From Lactococcus sp. S-13 (lineage in GTDB: Bacteria > Bacillota > Bacilli > Lactobacillales > Streptococcaceae): DNA of 64,000 nucleotides. Below, piece after piece: positions 1 through 9,185 of the stretch. Location: the NCBI RefSeq assembly GCF_004210295.1, contig NZ_SDAK01000001.1:1674001-1738000 (forward strand), in the 5' to 3' direction. The notes under the pieces were generated by a model. That model worked only from the letters and a program-made list of their open reading frames with translations. It was not told the DNA's origin and did no database searches. Position numbers and translations under genes: made by a program. How positions within the stretch are numbered: position 1 is the first letter of the stretch; every line of letters begins with the position of its first letter.

Positions 1-2
1 AT

Positions 3-650
3 ACCGGGTACGCCCTGAGTGACTTAGGAAAATTAGCAGACCCACAGGGGCAGCGTAGTCAGCAAGTCCTGTCTCAGCTAGCCAAACAGTATCATATTAA
101 CATCGTAGGCGGCTCTGTTGCCACAGCCAAAGCGGGCAAGTTTTATAACAGTCAGGTGATTGTTGATTGCGAGGGGCAAATCCTTAGCAACTATGACAAG
201 GTTCACCTGTTTGGACCTATGGACGAAGAAAAATATGTGTCTAGAGGCTCTGTTGACAACGTCTTTGACCTGGCTGGGGTCAAGTCAGCCGGTGTGATTT
301 GTTATGATTTACGCTTTCCAGAATGGGTGCGTACTCAGATGAGACAAGGAGCGAAAATCCTCTATGTGGTAGCAGAGTGGCCTGAGCAAAGGATTGAGCA
401 GTGGAAGATTTTGCTGCAGGCCAGAGCGATTGAAAATCAAGCTTTTGTGGTGGGGGTCAATCGAGTGGGAGCAGATCCTAACAACCGCTTCAACGGTCAT
501 TCCTTGGTCATTGATCCCTTGGGAAAAATTTTGTTGGATGTTGGTCAAGAGGAAACTTTACAAGTGGCTGAGCTAGAATTGGCTCAAGTGGAGCAGGTAA
601 GGGGATTTATTCCGGTATTCGCTGACCGCAGACCAGAACTTTACAAATAG
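3..650 (+). CDS. Carbon-nitrogen hydrolase (nitrilase superfamily), 5'-truncated by the window edge
   Basis: The open frame runs in from the left edge, so the N-terminus, with the first catalytic Glu of the Glu-Lys-Cys triad, is missing. The catalytic Lys is visible in YDKVHLFGPMDEE and the nucleophile Cys in VICYDLRFPEW, both diagnostic of the nitrilase/omega-amidase superfamily. A GTG at 156 is only an internal codon; the family signature continues upstream in frame (VGGSVATAKAGKFYNS). It lies 33 bp before an aminotransferase. In Bacillus the same pairing (MtnU with MtnE) serves methionine salvage, where the amidase removes the alpha-ketoglutaramate left by a glutamine transaminase. That role is inferred from neighbourhood; a general omega-amidase is equally possible. 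Confidence 0.85.
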   Translation, partial: TGYALSDLGKLADPQGQRSQQVLSQLAKQYHINIVGGSVATAKAGKFYNSQVIVDCEGQILSNYDKVHLFGPMDEEKYVSRGSVDNVFDLAGVKSAGVICYDLRFPEWVRTQMRQGAKILYVVAEWPEQRIEQWKILLQARAIENQAFVVGVNRVGADPNNRFNGHSLVIDPLGKILLDVGQEETLQVAELELAQVEQVRGFIPVFADRRPELYK

Positions 651-651
651 G

Positions 652-669
652 GTTTACAGAACTGTAAAC
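652..669. repeat. Intercistronic inverted repeat GTTTACAG-AA-CTGTAAAC
   Basis: A perfect 8-bp inverted repeat with a 2-nt centre sits between the amidase stop codon and the ribosome binding site of the aminotransferase. There is no T-run, so it is not a terminator. A close relative (GTTTACAA-GTA-TTGTAAAC) lies in the same position before mtlF. It may be an operator or an mRNA hairpin. Confidence 0.5.
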
Positions 670-683
670 TGTAGGGAGAAGAA

Positions 684-1859
684 ATGAAATTTTCAGAATC
701 AGAACTGATGCAACAACTACCTAAACAATTTTTTGCCAGCTTGGTCTTGAAGGTCAATGCAAAAATTGAGCAAGGTGTGGACGTGATTAACTTAGGACAG
801 GGTAATCCTGATCAGCCAACCCCAGAATATATTGTCAGGGCTGCTCAAGCAGCTACCGCTAAGCCACTCAACCATAAGTATTCCCCTTTTCGAGGTCGGC
901 ATGATTTAAAAGTGGCGGCCAGTCAGTTTTATCAAGAAAAATATAAGACTAGTTTTAATCCTGAATCTGAAGTGGTGATTTTAGCGGGAAGCAAGATTGG
1001 TCTGGTGGAATTGCCCTGGGCTTTGATGAATCCTGGAGACCTTCTGCTACTGCCAGATCCTGGCTATCCAGATTATCTATCTGGCTCTGCTTTGGGCCGG
1101 GTTGATTTTGAGACTTTTCCTCTCTTAGAAGAAAATGGATTTTTACCTGATTTATCAGCTATTCCTGAAGAATCAGCTAAGCGTGCTAAGTTTCTCTATC
1201 TGAATTACCCCAATAATCCGACGGGAGCAGTGGCCACACGGGAATTTTATGAAGAGTTGGTGATCTGGGCCAAACGCTATCAGATCGGCATCATTTCGGA
1301 TTTTGCCTATGGCGCTATCGGTTATGATGGGCAAGCGCCGATTTCATTCATGGAAGTGCCAGGGGCCAAAGAAGTAGGTGTAGAATTTTACACTTACTCT
1401 AAAACCTTTAATATGGCCGGCTGGCGATTAGGGTTTGCTGTAGGAAACGCGGACATTATTGAGGCTTTGAATCTGATTCAGGATCATCTGTTTGTGAGTA
1501 TATTTCCAGCTTTGCAGGAGGCGGGTATTGTTGCTCTTCAAGCACCTGAGCGCGATGCAGAAATTGCAAAATTGGTGGCGACTTATGAAGCGCGGCGCAA
1601 TGCTTTTATTGAAGCGGCAGCCAAGATCGGCTGGCAGGCTGTGGTGCCAGGTGGTGCATTTTATGTCTTCATGCCTGTACCTGAAGGATACACCAGCGAA
1701 AGTTTTTCTGACTTGTTACTGGATAAAGTTGGTGTGGCTGTGGCAGCCGCCAATGGTTTTGGGCAATATGGTGAAGGTTATGTGCGAATCGGTTTGTTGG
1801 TCTCTCCAGAGCGCTTGATCGAAGCCGTCGAACGAGTCGGTTCACTGGGATTTTTTTAA
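684..1859 (+). CDS. PLP-dependent aminotransferase, class I/II (MtnE/YkrV-like)
   Basis: 391 residues, the normal length for a fold-type I aminotransferase. Visible motifs are INLGQGNPDQPTP near the N-terminus, the YPNNPTGA signature around residue 175, and the PLP-binding lysine in YTYSKTFNMAGWRLG near residue 238, followed by the arginine that binds the substrate carboxylate. GGGAG precedes the ATG at a normal distance. Pairing with the upstream omega-amidase-like gene suggests a glutamine-dependent transaminase such as MtnE, which makes methionine from its keto acid. The substrate is an inference; general aromatic or methionine aminotransferases look alike at this level. Confidence 0.85.
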   Translation: MKFSESELMQQLPKQFFASLVLKVNAKIEQGVDVINLGQGNPDQPTPEYIVRAAQAATAKPLNHKYSPFRGRHDLKVAASQFYQEKYKTSFNPESEVVILAGSKIGLVELPWALMNPGDLLLLPDPGYPDYLSGSALGRVDFETFPLLEENGFLPDLSAIPEESAKRAKFLYLNYPNNPTGAVATREFYEELVIWAKRYQIGIISDFAYGAIGYDGQAPISFMEVPGAKEVGVEFYTYSKTFNMAGWRLGFAVGNADIIEALNLIQDHLFVSIFPALQEAGIVALQAPERDAEIAKLVATYEARRNAFIEAAAKIGWQAVVPGGAFYVFMPVPEGYTSESFSDLLLDKVGVAVAAANGFGQYGEGYVRIGLLVSPERLIEAVERVGSLGFF

Positions 1860-1861
1860 TC

Positions 1862-1886
1862 AAAAAGGGCGTTTAGCCTTTTTTAT
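1862..1886 (+). terminator. Rho-independent terminator after the aminotransferase
   Basis: An AAAAAGG/CCTTTTTT-type stem with a short loop is followed by a T-run three bases after the stop codon. Confidence 0.75.
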
Positions 1887-1934
1887 TATGGCTTGTAATG
1901 TTGTGAAATTATTGACAGCTTTGTTAGTAAAAAA

Positions 1935-1966
1935 GTGACATTTTCGCTGACGAGATGTGTTATAAT
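1935..1966 (+). promoter_or_regulatory. Extended -10 promoter for the kinase-pth-mfd genes
   Basis: TATAAT at 1961-1966 is preceded by TGT, giving an extended -10. The -35 is poor: GTGACA at 1935 is 20 bp away. The promoter follows the terminator directly and reads into a perfect palindrome before the kinase gene. Confidence 0.6.
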
Positions 1967-1976
1967 AAATGAAGTC

Positions 1977-1996
1977 GCTGATTTCTAGAAATCAGC
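1977..1996 (+). other. Perfect 20-bp palindrome in the 5' leader of the kinase gene
   Basis: The arm GCTGATTTCT is followed at once by its exact reverse complement, then CCTTTT. It begins about 10 nt downstream of the -10 element, so it would form a hairpin at the very 5' end of the transcript or act as an operator. The short pyrimidine tail makes it a weak terminator candidate. Confidence 0.5.
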
Positions 1997-2033
1997 CTTT
2001 TGGCTTTTGAGCAGTAAATTTGTGGAGAAAATG

Positions 2034-2540
2034 ATGAAAATTTACATCGTTGGAACGGTCGGTTCTGGAAAATCGACTTTGGCTAGGCAGCTTGGTGAGT
2101 TGCTTTCAATTTCTGTTTTTCCCTTGGATGATGTGGTTCACGATGGGAAGAGGAGGCGGTCTGAGCAAGAGATTTCAGACTTGACCCAGCAGATTTTACA
2201 GCAGGAAAAGTTTATCATTGAGGATACTTTGCGGGAGCAATTTACAGGCTTGTTGAGGGAGGTTGACAGTGTGATTTTCCTAGATTTGCCGGAAATTTTC
2301 TTAAAATATCGAGTCATCAAGCGGTATTTTAGACAAAAATTGGGATTGGAAAGCGCTAATTATCAACCAAGTTTACAGATGCTAAGGCAAATGTTCATCT
2401 GGCAAAAAATTGACCGTAGGGATTTGATTGAAACTCAACCGAATCTTATCGTGCTGCGCAGCAAAAGACAAATTAAGAAATTTATAGAGGAAGTAAGCAA
2501 TGACAAAAATGATAGTTGGCTTGGGAAATCCAGGCGATAA
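2034..2540 (+). CDS. P-loop kinase-like protein (AAA/adenylate-kinase fold)
   Basis: 168 residues from the ATG at 2034, chosen because GGAG sits 6 nt upstream; an upstream TTG at 2007 lacks a binding site. The Walker A motif [12 protein letters not shown] is at the N-terminus, followed by a P-LDD acidic motif and an IEDTLREQ segment similar to a lid region, as in FlaR/topology-modulation-type small kinases. The substrate is unknown. The 3' end overlaps the start of pth by 41 bp, so the two are translationally coupled. Confidence 0.7.
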   Translation: MKIYIVGTVGSGKSTLARQLGELLSISVFPLDDVVHDGKRRRSEQEISDLTQQILQQEKFIIEDTLREQFTGLLREVDSVIFLDLPEIFLKYRVIKRYFRQKLGLESANYQPSLQMLRQMFIWQKIDRRDLIETQPNLIVLRSKRQIKKFIEEVSNDKNDSWLGKSRR

Positions 2541-3066
2541 ATATGAAAAAACACGACATAATATGGGTTTTATGGCGGTTGATTTATTAGCTAAAGAATT
2601 AGATATAGAGTTTCGTGAAGAAAAACCTTTCATGTCCTTGGTTGGTTCGACTTTTATTAATGGGGAGAAAATGTTTCTCGTGAAACCTTTGACTTTTATG
2701 AATGAATCGGGTCGAGCAGTGGCACCTCTTTTAAAATACTATAATCTTGATCCAACAGATTTGACGGTGATTCATGATGATTTGGATTCGCCGGTCGGGC
2801 GCGTACGTTTGCGCCAAAAAGGTTCATCGGGTGGACAAAATGGTATCAAATCAGTCATTACTCATGTTGGGACTCAAGATTTTAATCGGGTAAAAATTGG
2901 TATCGGACGACCGCAAAATGGGATGACAGTCGTCAACCATGTCCTGTCAAGGTTTGACAATGCAGATAAAGAAATTGCTCAAGAAGGAATATTCAAGGCA
3001 GTTGATGCCATGAAATTCTATATCGAAAAGGGTGATTTTTCAAAGACAATGAATAAGTTTAACTAA
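2500..3066 (+). CDS. pth: Peptidyl-tRNA hydrolase
   Basis: 188 residues, standard for bacterial Pth. It cleaves the ester between peptide and tRNA on drop-off products, recycling tRNA in the cytosol. Visible signatures are the N-terminal [19 protein letters not shown] with catalytic His20, the [10 protein letters not shown] block, [16 protein letters not shown], and [15 protein letters not shown] precedes ATG 2500. The stop codon abuts the mfd start with no gap, the usual pth-mfd arrangement in Streptococcaceae. Confidence 0.97.
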   Translation: MTKMIVGLGNPGDKYEKTRHNMGFMAVDLLAKELDIEFREEKPFMSLVGSTFINGEKMFLVKPLTFMNESGRAVAPLLKYYNLDPTDLTVIHDDLDSPVGRVRLRQKGSSGGQNGIKSVITHVGTQDFNRVKIGIGRPQNGMTVVNHVLSRFDNADKEIAQEGIFKAVDAMKFYIEKGDFSKTMNKFN

Positions 3067-6000
3067 ATGAATATTATTGAATTTTTTGACCAAAATTGGC
3101 AGTTGCAAAAATGGCAACAAGGCTTTTCCAAGCGCGAGCGTACGTTGCTGACAGGTCTGTCAGGAACAGCGAAGAGTTTGGTTATGGCCAATGCTTATGA
3201 AAATGTCCCTGACAAGTACATCATTATTACGGATAGTCAATTTCATGCCAATGAGCTGTATGACGAGTTATCAACGCTCCTTGGCGAGGAAAAAGTTTAT
3301 CAATTTTTCTCAGATGACAATGTGTATGCGGAATTTGCCTTGGCTTCCAAAGATCGTGTGGCTTATCGGCTTGAGGCCCTAAATTTCCTGTTGGATGAGG
3401 CTGCAACAGGCTTTTTAGTGGTTCCTTTTTTAGCTTTGCGAAGTTTTTTACCGAGTCCCGAGAATTTTTTGGAAAATTATCTGTTGTTAACTGCTGGAGA
3501 TACCTACGATTTGAAGCAATTGATGACCTTGCTGTCTGCTGCAGGCTACGAGAAAACTCAGCGCGTGATGACACCAGGTGAATTTTCGATGCGAGGAGAT
3601 ATTGTTGATATTTATCCTTTGGAAGCTGAAAATCCGATCCGTTTGGAGTTTTTTGGCGATGAAGTCGATGCTATTCGCTCTTTTGATGCTGAAAGCCAGC
3701 GCTCGCTTAATCATTTAGACCAATTGGAAATTTATCCTGCAAGTGACTTTATTTTGACGGAAAAGGAATTTGATCAAGGAGCTAAAAAGCTGACGGATTT
3801 GACAAATTCACTGACGGATTCATCCGCAAAATCTTATATGGAGGAAGTGATTTCTGCAGCACAAAATCATTATTACCACAAAGACTTACGTAAGTTTGCT
3901 GAGTATTTTTATGGTAAAAAAGCATCACTTTTAAATTATTTTCCTAAAAATGTGCAGCTTTTCATTGATGATTTTCAAAAAGTCAACGACGCCAACAATA
4001 AGTTGGAAATGGAATTGGCTGATTTTATTTTGTCTGAGAAAACGATGGGTCGTGCTTTTGATGGACAGACTTATCTAGCTGATAATATGGCTAAAATTCG
4101 TAATTACAAACCAGCAACTTTTTTCTCAAATTTTCAGAAAGGTTTGGGAAATCTCAGATTTGATCAACTTTATAATTTTAAACAACATACAATGCAACAA
4201 TTTTTTGGTCAATTGGAGTTGTTTTATACTGAGGTTGAGCGATTTGTAAAACAAGATTTTACAGTGATATTGGCTGTTTCTTCAGAAAAATTAAGAAAAT
4301 CTCTCCATGAATTAGAACTAGATTTACATGAAGTTGACAGCTCAAGTTTACAGGCTGGTCAAGTGAATTTGCTCGATTTGCAACTGGCTAATGGCTTTAA
4401 TTTCCTTGATGAAAAGCTTGTTGTAATGACTGAGCAGGAAATTTTTGGAAAAATGCGTAAGAAAAAAGCGCGCAGACTCAATATTACTAACGCTGAACGT
4501 CTCAAAGATTACAATGAGTTGGCAGTGGGAGATTTTGTTGTCCATAAAAATCATGGGATTGGGAAATATCTTGGTTTACAGACCCTTGAAGTGGGCGGGA
4601 TGCACCGGGATTATCTGACCATTCAATACCAAAATGGTGATACGATTTCTGTGCCTGTCGATCATCTTGATTTGCTAAGCAAATATTCCGCAGGTGAGGG
4701 TAAAACGCCTAAAATCAATAAGCTCAATGATGGGCGCTGGCGCAAAACCATGTCAACGGTCAGCAAACAAGTCGAGGACATTTCTGAGGATTTAATCAAA
4801 CTTTATGCAGCTAGACAGGCGATGAAAGGTTATGCTTTTGCACCTGACGATGCCAATCAAGAAGAGTTTGATGGCGCCTTCGCTTATGCCGAAACTCAAG
4901 ATCAGATTCGATCAATCAATGAAATCAAGCGAGACATGGAGTTAGAACGCCCAATGGATCGTTTACTGGTCGGAGATGTTGGATTTGGAAAGACTGAAGT
5001 CGCTATGCGGGCGGCTTTCAAAGCAATCAATGATGGTAAACAAGTTGCCATTCTCGTGCCAACTACTGTGCTTGCAGAGCAACATTTTAATAATTTTACG
5101 GAACGTTTTATCAATTTTGGAGTCAATGTAGAAGTACTCAGTCGTTTTCAAACCAAAACCCAACAAGCAGAGATTCTAGCAAAATTAAAAAAAGGACGGG
5201 TAGATTTAATCATCGGAACGCATCGTTTGCTGTCCAAAGACGTGGAATTTTTTGATTTGGGCTTGATGATTATTGATGAAGAGCAACGTTTTGGAGTCAA
5301 ACACAAAGAGCGCTTGAAAGAGCTGAAAACACAGGTTGATGTGTTGACATTGACTGCAACACCAATTCCACGGACTTTGCATATGTCCATGCTGGGGATT
5401 CGTGATTTGTCAGTGATTGAAACCCCTCCTACTAATCGTTACCCTGTGCAGACCTATGTCATGGAAACCAATTATGGTGTGGTGCGTGATGCGGTACTAC
5501 GGGAAATTTCGCGCGGTGGACAGGTTTACTATGTTTACAATCGGGTTGACACGATTGAACAGAAAGTTTCCCAGTTGGAAGAGCTAATTCCAGAGGCTCG
5601 GATTGGTTTTATTCATGGTCAAATGACAGAGGTACAGTTGGAAAATACTTTGCTGGCCTTTATTGCTGGTGATTATGATGTGCTAGTGGCGACAACAATT
5701 ATTGAAACAGGGGTTGATATTCCAAACAGTAATACACTCTTCATCGAGAACGCTGATATGATGGGCTTGTCCCAGCTTTATCAATTGCGCGGACGTGTGG
5801 GCCGTTCCAATCGAGTGGCCTATGCTTACTTTATGTATCGTCCTGAAAAAATATTGTCTGAAATCTCGGAAAAGCGTCTGGAGGCGATTAAAGGATTTAC
5901 AGAGCTGGGCTCAGGATTCAAGATTGCCATGCGCGATCTTTCTATTCGCGGTGCCGGAAATCTTTTGGGAAGTGAACAATCTGGTTTCATTGATTCTGTC

Positions 6001-6552
6001 GGTTTTGATTTGTATTCGCAACTTTTGGAGGAAGCGGTTCAGGCAAAACTTGGAGGTCAAAAACACAGAAAACGATCAAATGTCGAACTTTCTTTGGGTT
6101 TGGATGCCTTCATTCCAGCGTATTATATTTCAGATGAGCGTCAAAAAATTGAGATTTACAAACGAATTCGCCAGATTGATAGTCGCGCAATTTATGAAGA
6201 ATTGCAAGAGGAGTTGGTCGATCGTTTTGGTGAATATCCTGATGAAGTCGCTTATCTTTTGGAAATTGGTCTCTTGAAACATTTCGCAGATAATGCTTTG
6301 GTGGAAAAAATCGAGAAGACAAATTTTGAAGCAGTTGTCACGATGGAAAAATCAGCCAACACGATGTACGATCCGCAAGAATATTTTAAAGCACTGGCAG
6401 AAACGACGATGAAAGCTTCGGTTGGTGAAAAATATGGCAAAATGACTTTCCGTTTTAAAATCGAAAAACGAAATTTAGTGGTGCTGATGAGTGAAATCAT
6501 GAACTTTGTGGAAAGTTTGTCGGGCATTCGTGATGAGCATGAAAAGAATTGA
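3067..6552 (+). CDS. mfd: Transcription-repair coupling factor Mfd
   Basis: 1161 residues, full length. Mfd displaces RNA polymerase stalled at DNA lesions and recruits UvrA. The N-terminal third has the UvrB-homology region ([27 protein letters not shown]). The RNA-polymerase-interacting domain starts near residue 486 ([18 protein letters not shown]). The RecG-like translocase follows, with Walker [12 protein letters not shown] near 637, DEEQRFGV near 737, TATPIPRTL, and the motif VI region QLRGRVGRS. The C-terminal TRCF domain ([11 protein letters not shown]) is intact. ATG directly follows the pth stop, so the two are translationally coupled. Confidence 0.98.
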   Translation: MNIIEFFDQNWQLQKWQQGFSKRERTLLTGLSGTAKSLVMANAYENVPDKYIIITDSQFHANELYDELSTLLGEEKVYQFFSDDNVYAEFALASKDRVAYRLEALNFLLDEAATGFLVVPFLALRSFLPSPENFLENYLLLTAGDTYDLKQLMTLLSAAGYEKTQRVMTPGEFSMRGDIVDIYPLEAENPIRLEFFGDEVDAIRSFDAESQRSLNHLDQLEIYPASDFILTEKEFDQGAKKLTDLTNSLTDSSAKSYMEEVISAAQNHYYHKDLRKFAEYFYGKKASLLNYFPKNVQLFIDDFQKVNDANNKLEMELADFILSEKTMGRAFDGQTYLADNMAKIRNYKPATFFSNFQKGLGNLRFDQLYNFKQHTMQQFFGQLELFYTEVERFVKQDFTVILAVSSEKLRKSLHELELDLHEVDSSSLQAGQVNLLDLQLANGFNFLDEKLVVMTEQEIFGKMRKKKARRLNITNAERLKDYNELAVGDFVVHKNHGIGKYLGLQTLEVGGMHRDYLTIQYQNGDTISVPVDHLDLLSKYSAGEGKTPKINKLNDGRWRKTMSTVSKQVEDISEDLIKLYAARQAMKGYAFAPDDANQEEFDGAFAYAETQDQIRSINEIKRDMELERPMDRLLVGDVGFGKTEVAMRAAFKAINDGKQVAILVPTTVLAEQHFNNFTERFINFGVNVEVLSRFQTKTQQAEILAKLKKGRVDLIIGTHRLLSKDVEFFDLGLMIIDEEQRFGVKHKERLKELKTQVDVLTLTATPIPRTLHMSMLGIRDLSVIETPPTNRYPVQTYVMETNYGVVRDAVLREISRGGQVYYVYNRVDTIEQKVSQLEELIPEARIGFIHGQMTEVQLENTLLAFIAGDYDVLVATTIIETGVDIPNSNTLFIENADMMGLSQLYQLRGRVGRSNRVAYAYFMYRPEKILSEISEKRLEAIKGFTELGSGFKIAMRDLSIRGAGNLLGSEQSGFIDSVGFDLYSQLLEEAVQAKLGGQKHRKRSNVELSLGLDAFIPAYYISDERQKIEIYKRIRQIDSRAIYEELQEELVDRFGEYPDEVAYLLEIGLLKHFADNALVEKIEKTNFEAVVTMEKSANTMYDPQEYFKALAETTMKASVGEKYGKMTFRFKIEKRNLVVLMSEIMNFVESLSGIRDEHEKN

Positions 6553-6553
6553 A

Positions 6554-6690
6554 AATACTGATGATTTCGTCAGTATTTTTTCTATTCGTCAGCAATTTTT
6601 GACCCTTGAAAAATTTACGTCAGTAAAAAGGTCAAGAATTGATTGGCTTACTTTCAACAAAATAGAGCATTTACTGACGGATTTATCAGC
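6554..6690. repeat. Cluster of CTGACG/CGTCAG palindromic repeat units
   Basis: The mfd-rqcP spacer holds several units of the dispersed repeat: AATACTGA/TCAGTATT arms at 6554-6561 and 6570-6577 (a hairpin with a T-tail right after mfd that may terminate transcription), a CGTCAGTAAA half near 6619, and TTTACTGACGG...ATCAG at 6670-6689. Confidence 0.6.
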
Positions 6691-6698
6691 TAAAAGCA

Positions 6699-6727
6699 TT
6701 TTCAAACAAAATGAAATATGTTATAAT
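6699..6727 (+). promoter_or_regulatory. Promoter of rqcP, predicted to give a leaderless mRNA
   Basis: -35 TTTTCA (6699-6704), 17-bp spacer, TG-extended -10 TATAAT (6722-6727). The rqcP ATG begins exactly 6 nt after the -10, where transcription should start, and no Shine-Dalgarno sequence is present. Confidence 0.6.
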
Positions 6728-6733
6728 CAATCC

Positions 6734-7006
6734 ATGAGATTAGATAAGTTTTTAAAAGTTTCGCGCTTGATTAAACGTCGTCCAGTTGCGAAAGAAGTTG
6801 CCGACAAAGGTCGGATTAAAATCAATGGAAAATTAGCAAAATCATCTTCTGATGTAAAATTCAATGATATCATCGAGATTCGCTTTGGAAATAAAATTGT
6901 TGAAGTGCGCGTGATTGAGTTAAAAGAATTTACTCGCAAAGAAGATGCTGATAAAATGTACGAGCTTATCAGTGAAACCCGCGTCAAAGCTGAGGATGAA
7001 CTGTAA
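6734..7006 (+). CDS. rqcP: S4-domain RNA-binding protein RqcP (YabO)
   Basis: 90 residues starting [19 protein letters not shown], the S4 domain hallmark, ending in a short acidic tail. RqcP is the ribosome quality control factor that works with RqcH to add C-terminal alanine tails to nascent chains on split 50S subunits. The open frame extends upstream to 6506 through the repeat cluster, but the first 76 codons do not belong to the family, so ATG 6734 is the start. No Shine-Dalgarno precedes it; the -10 lies 6 nt away. It sits between mfd and divIC, the conserved place in streptococci. Confidence 0.92.
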   Translation: MRLDKFLKVSRLIKRRPVAKEVADKGRIKINGKLAKSSSDVKFNDIIEIRFGNKIVEVRVIELKEFTRKEDADKMYELISETRVKAEDEL

Positions 7007-7030
7007 TAAACCAGCAGATAGGAGGATTCA

Positions 7031-7402
7031 ATGGCTAAACAAATCATTCAATTAGATAACGAATATATTCAAAAAAAGAAGCAGAAAGCAGTTGTGCCAG
7101 CACCAAAAAGAAAGCACTTGGGCTTTATTCTAGTCATTGCAATCTTACTTTTTAGTCTGGCTAGCATGAGTTTGATAAAATCTTATGAAAATTTGCAAAA
7201 GCAAGTTGCGCTGGAACAAACCGCGAAAAAGCAATATCAAAGCTTATCCGCTGAAGTGAATACCAAAAAACAAGAAATTACCAAACTGCAAAATCCCCTT
7301 TATTTGCAAAAATTCGCGCGTTCACAAGGACAAGAATTTTCACAAAGTGATGAAAAAGTTTTTGACACTAACAATCCCTTGATTGGTGGAGCAAAACCAT
7401 GA
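7031..7402 (+). CDS. divIC: Septum formation initiator DivIC (FtsB family)
   Basis: 123 residues: a basic N-terminal cytoplasmic tail (residues 1-33), one membrane segment (about 34-53, LGFILVIAILLFSLASMSL), then an extracellular coiled coil (about 56-98) and the family's NPLYLQKFARSQ block. DivIC forms the DivIB-DivIC-FtsL complex that activates septal peptidoglycan synthesis. AGGAGG precedes the ATG. It overlaps the next gene by 4 bp. Confidence 0.93.
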   Translation: MAKQIIQLDNEYIQKKKQKAVVPAPKRKHLGFILVIAILLFSLASMSLIKSYENLQKQVALEQTAKKQYQSLSAEVNTKKQEITKLQNPLYLQKFARSQGQEFSQSDEKVFDTNNPLIGGAKP

Positions 7403-7743
7403 TTGGACAAGTTGAAAATGTGACTCGTTTTGGTTTATTTGTGAGAATTATTGCTGACGAAAATGATTTAATCAATCCGTCAGTAAAAATTCTCAGAGAA
7501 AATGCTGACGAAAATTCCGTCAGTAAAAAAGTCGGTTTATTGCGCTGGTCAGCGGTGCCAAAAGGCTTACCCAAGATTCAAATTGGTGATTTGATAGGCA
7601 TAAGTATTGAAAAAGAACATGAGAATGGCAAAATAGACCTTGTTTATCAAGAAAAAAATTTCAAAAGTACCTATGGTACTTTTTTGGAAAAGAGCGAGCA
7701 AGCCCTCCAAAAGCTGCAAGAACTAAATAAGGAAATCAGATAA
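7399..7743 (+). CDS. S1-domain RNA-binding protein carrying a repeat-derived insertion
   Basis: 114 residues. The opening GQVENVTRFGLFVRI is the first two strands of an S1 (OB-fold) domain and GLLRWSAVPKGLPKIQIGD resumes it at the position of the usual 'G-L-hydrophobic-H-S' strand and loop. Between them lies a polar block of about 27 residues (IADENDLINPSVKILRENAD and following) not expected in the domain. The DNA of that block is two tandem units of the CTGACG repeat seen between genes elsewhere. Position after divIC matches the small S1 gene of related genomes. Function is unknown beyond probable RNA binding. Confidence 0.75.
   Translation: MIGQVENVTRFGLFVRIIADENDLINPSVKILRENADENSVSKKVGLLRWSAVPKGLPKIQIGDLIGISIEKEHENGKIDLVYQEKNFKSTYGTFLEKSEQALQKLQELNKEIR
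7449..7531. repeat. Two tandem CTGACG repeat units inside the S1-protein gene
   Basis: Unit 1 runs from TTGCTGACG (7451) to CGTCAGTAAAAATTCTC (ending about 7494). Unit 2 runs from AGAGAAAATGCTGACG to CCGTCAGTAAAAAAG (about 7531). The order and sequence match the intergenic copies at 21875, 23187 and 38889. Both units are open in the S1 reading frame. Confidence 0.8.
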
Positions 7744-9185
7744 TGACAACTAAAAATGGAAATCTAAACGACGGACGTGCCGTTTTTTATCGTGGGAAAA
7801 AAGTTGAGGATATGGCAGCAGAGCCAGTTTTTGCGAGAACTTTGAAAATTGTTCAACGCTACTACGAACTGCAAGAAGAAGACCCAGAAACTTACCTTTA
7901 CACTGACGAAAACGGCGAGCAACGTTCGATTTTGTTCATGCCACCAAAAACCGTTGACGATTTAGCCCATAAGCGCAAAATTTATGAACAGATTGCTCGT
8001 GAATCTTATGGATTTTTGGGAAGAACGCCAGATTTTATTGACACGGGTGTCGCCATTTTGGATTATTACGCAGATGTTTTAGAAAAAGATGAGCGGACAG
8101 ATTATGCACAAAATGCGCGTGATTGGGCCAAAAGAGTCAAAGAAAATGATTTGTTTATTTCACACGCCATTCAAAATCCACAAGTTGATCGCCAAAAAGG
8201 ATTGACAGAATTACTTGATGAAGGTCAAGAATTCGCCGCAGTTTGGATTAAAGAAGAACGACCAGATGGTGTAATCATTCGTGGAGCCAAGCAGGTCAAC
8301 ACTTTAGCTCCTCTTGCTGATGAATTGCTTGTGTTTAATTTACCAGGTTTACAAGAGGTTGACAGTAAGTTTGCCCTCGCATTTTCACTTCCCCTAGCGA
8401 CAGACGGTGTGAAGATGGTCTGCCGGAAACCAACCATGAAAGAAGAATTTTCACTGAAAGACTATCCATTATCAGGTCTTTTTGATGAAATGGACGCCTT
8501 TATTATCTTGGATGATGTTTTTGTCCCGAATGAAAATCTATTTGTTTGTGGCTCAGTAGAAAAATCAAATGCTTTCTTTCCAGCCTCAGGATTTTTCGTT
8601 CACACTGCCCATCAAGACGAAGTACGCGGCTTTGTCAAATTAGAATTTGTCACTGCTTTGGCGATTCGTCTTGCTGAAAAACTAGGATTGACAGGATTCA
8701 TACGCGTTCAAGAAATGCTGGGAAGCCTCACGGTCAATCTAGAAATGATTAAATCAAGCATTATTGCTAGTGAAGTCACTGCTCAGATGGAAAATGGCGT
8801 TTTAACACCAAATATGCAAGTTTTGCTGGCTGTACGTGCAAGTTTAACTCACTATTATGACGAAGCCTTACGGGTCATTGCCGAACTGTCAAGTGGTTCG
8901 GTCGTCGGTGTTCCAGATTTTCGTGAATTTGAAAATGCTGAGATTGCAGAGATTCTAAAAGCGAGTATGACAAGTCCCTTGATCGATGCTCAAGATCGTG
9001 CATTATTATTGAACTTAGCCTGGGATATCACAGGAGAGTCATTTGGACAACGTCAACGAACTTATGAATTTCTCCACGGAGGGAATCCGATGTGGATCAA
9101 AAATATGCACTGGCAGACAGCAGATCTAAAAACTGCTCATCAAATGTTGGATAAGGTTTTAAATCATGCAAAAACTCAGAAATAA
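7743..9185 (+). CDS. 4-hydroxyphenylacetate 3-monooxygenase family (HpaB-type) flavin-dependent oxygenase
   Basis: 480 residues, matching the HpaB/acyl-CoA-dehydrogenase-fold monooxygenase family. Recognisable segments are the N-terminal LNDGRAVFYRGKKVEDM, the central HAIQNPQVDRQK block, GVIIRGAKQVNTLAPLADE, and WDDVFVP-like LDDVFVPNENLFVCG. These enzymes use free FADH2 from a separate reductase to hydroxylate phenolics. No HpaC-type reductase gene is adjacent; the FMN reductases at 33.6-36.7 kb are distant candidates. It starts at the S1-gene stop codon and overlaps the next gene, so it is embedded in the cell-division/tRNA block where relatives generally lack it. The substrate is unknown. 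Confidence 0.85.
   Translation: MTTKNGNLNDGRAVFYRGKKVEDMAAEPVFARTLKIVQRYYELQEEDPETYLYTDENGEQRSILFMPPKTVDDLAHKRKIYEQIARESYGFLGRTPDFIDTGVAILDYYADVLEKDERTDYAQNARDWAKRVKENDLFISHAIQNPQVDRQKGLTELLDEGQEFAAVWIKEERPDGVIIRGAKQVNTLAPLADELLVFNLPGLQEVDSKFALAFSLPLATDGVKMVCRKPTMKEEFSLKDYPLSGLFDEMDAFIILDDVFVPNENLFVCGSVEKSNAFFPASGFFVHTAHQDEVRGFVKLEFVTALAIRLAEKLGLTGFIRVQEMLGSLTVNLEMIKSSIIASEVTAQMENGVLTPNMQVLLAVRASLTHYYDEALRVIAELSSGSVVGVPDFREFENAEIAEILKASMTSPLIDAQDRALLLNLAWDITGESFGQRQRTYEFLHGGNPMWIKNMHWQTADLKTAHQMLDKVLNHAKTQK

Noticed and set aside
6506-6733. N-terminal extension of RqcP from ATG 6506
   Set aside because: The extension overlaps the mfd end and repeat units, and family proteins begin at the MRLDKFLK block.
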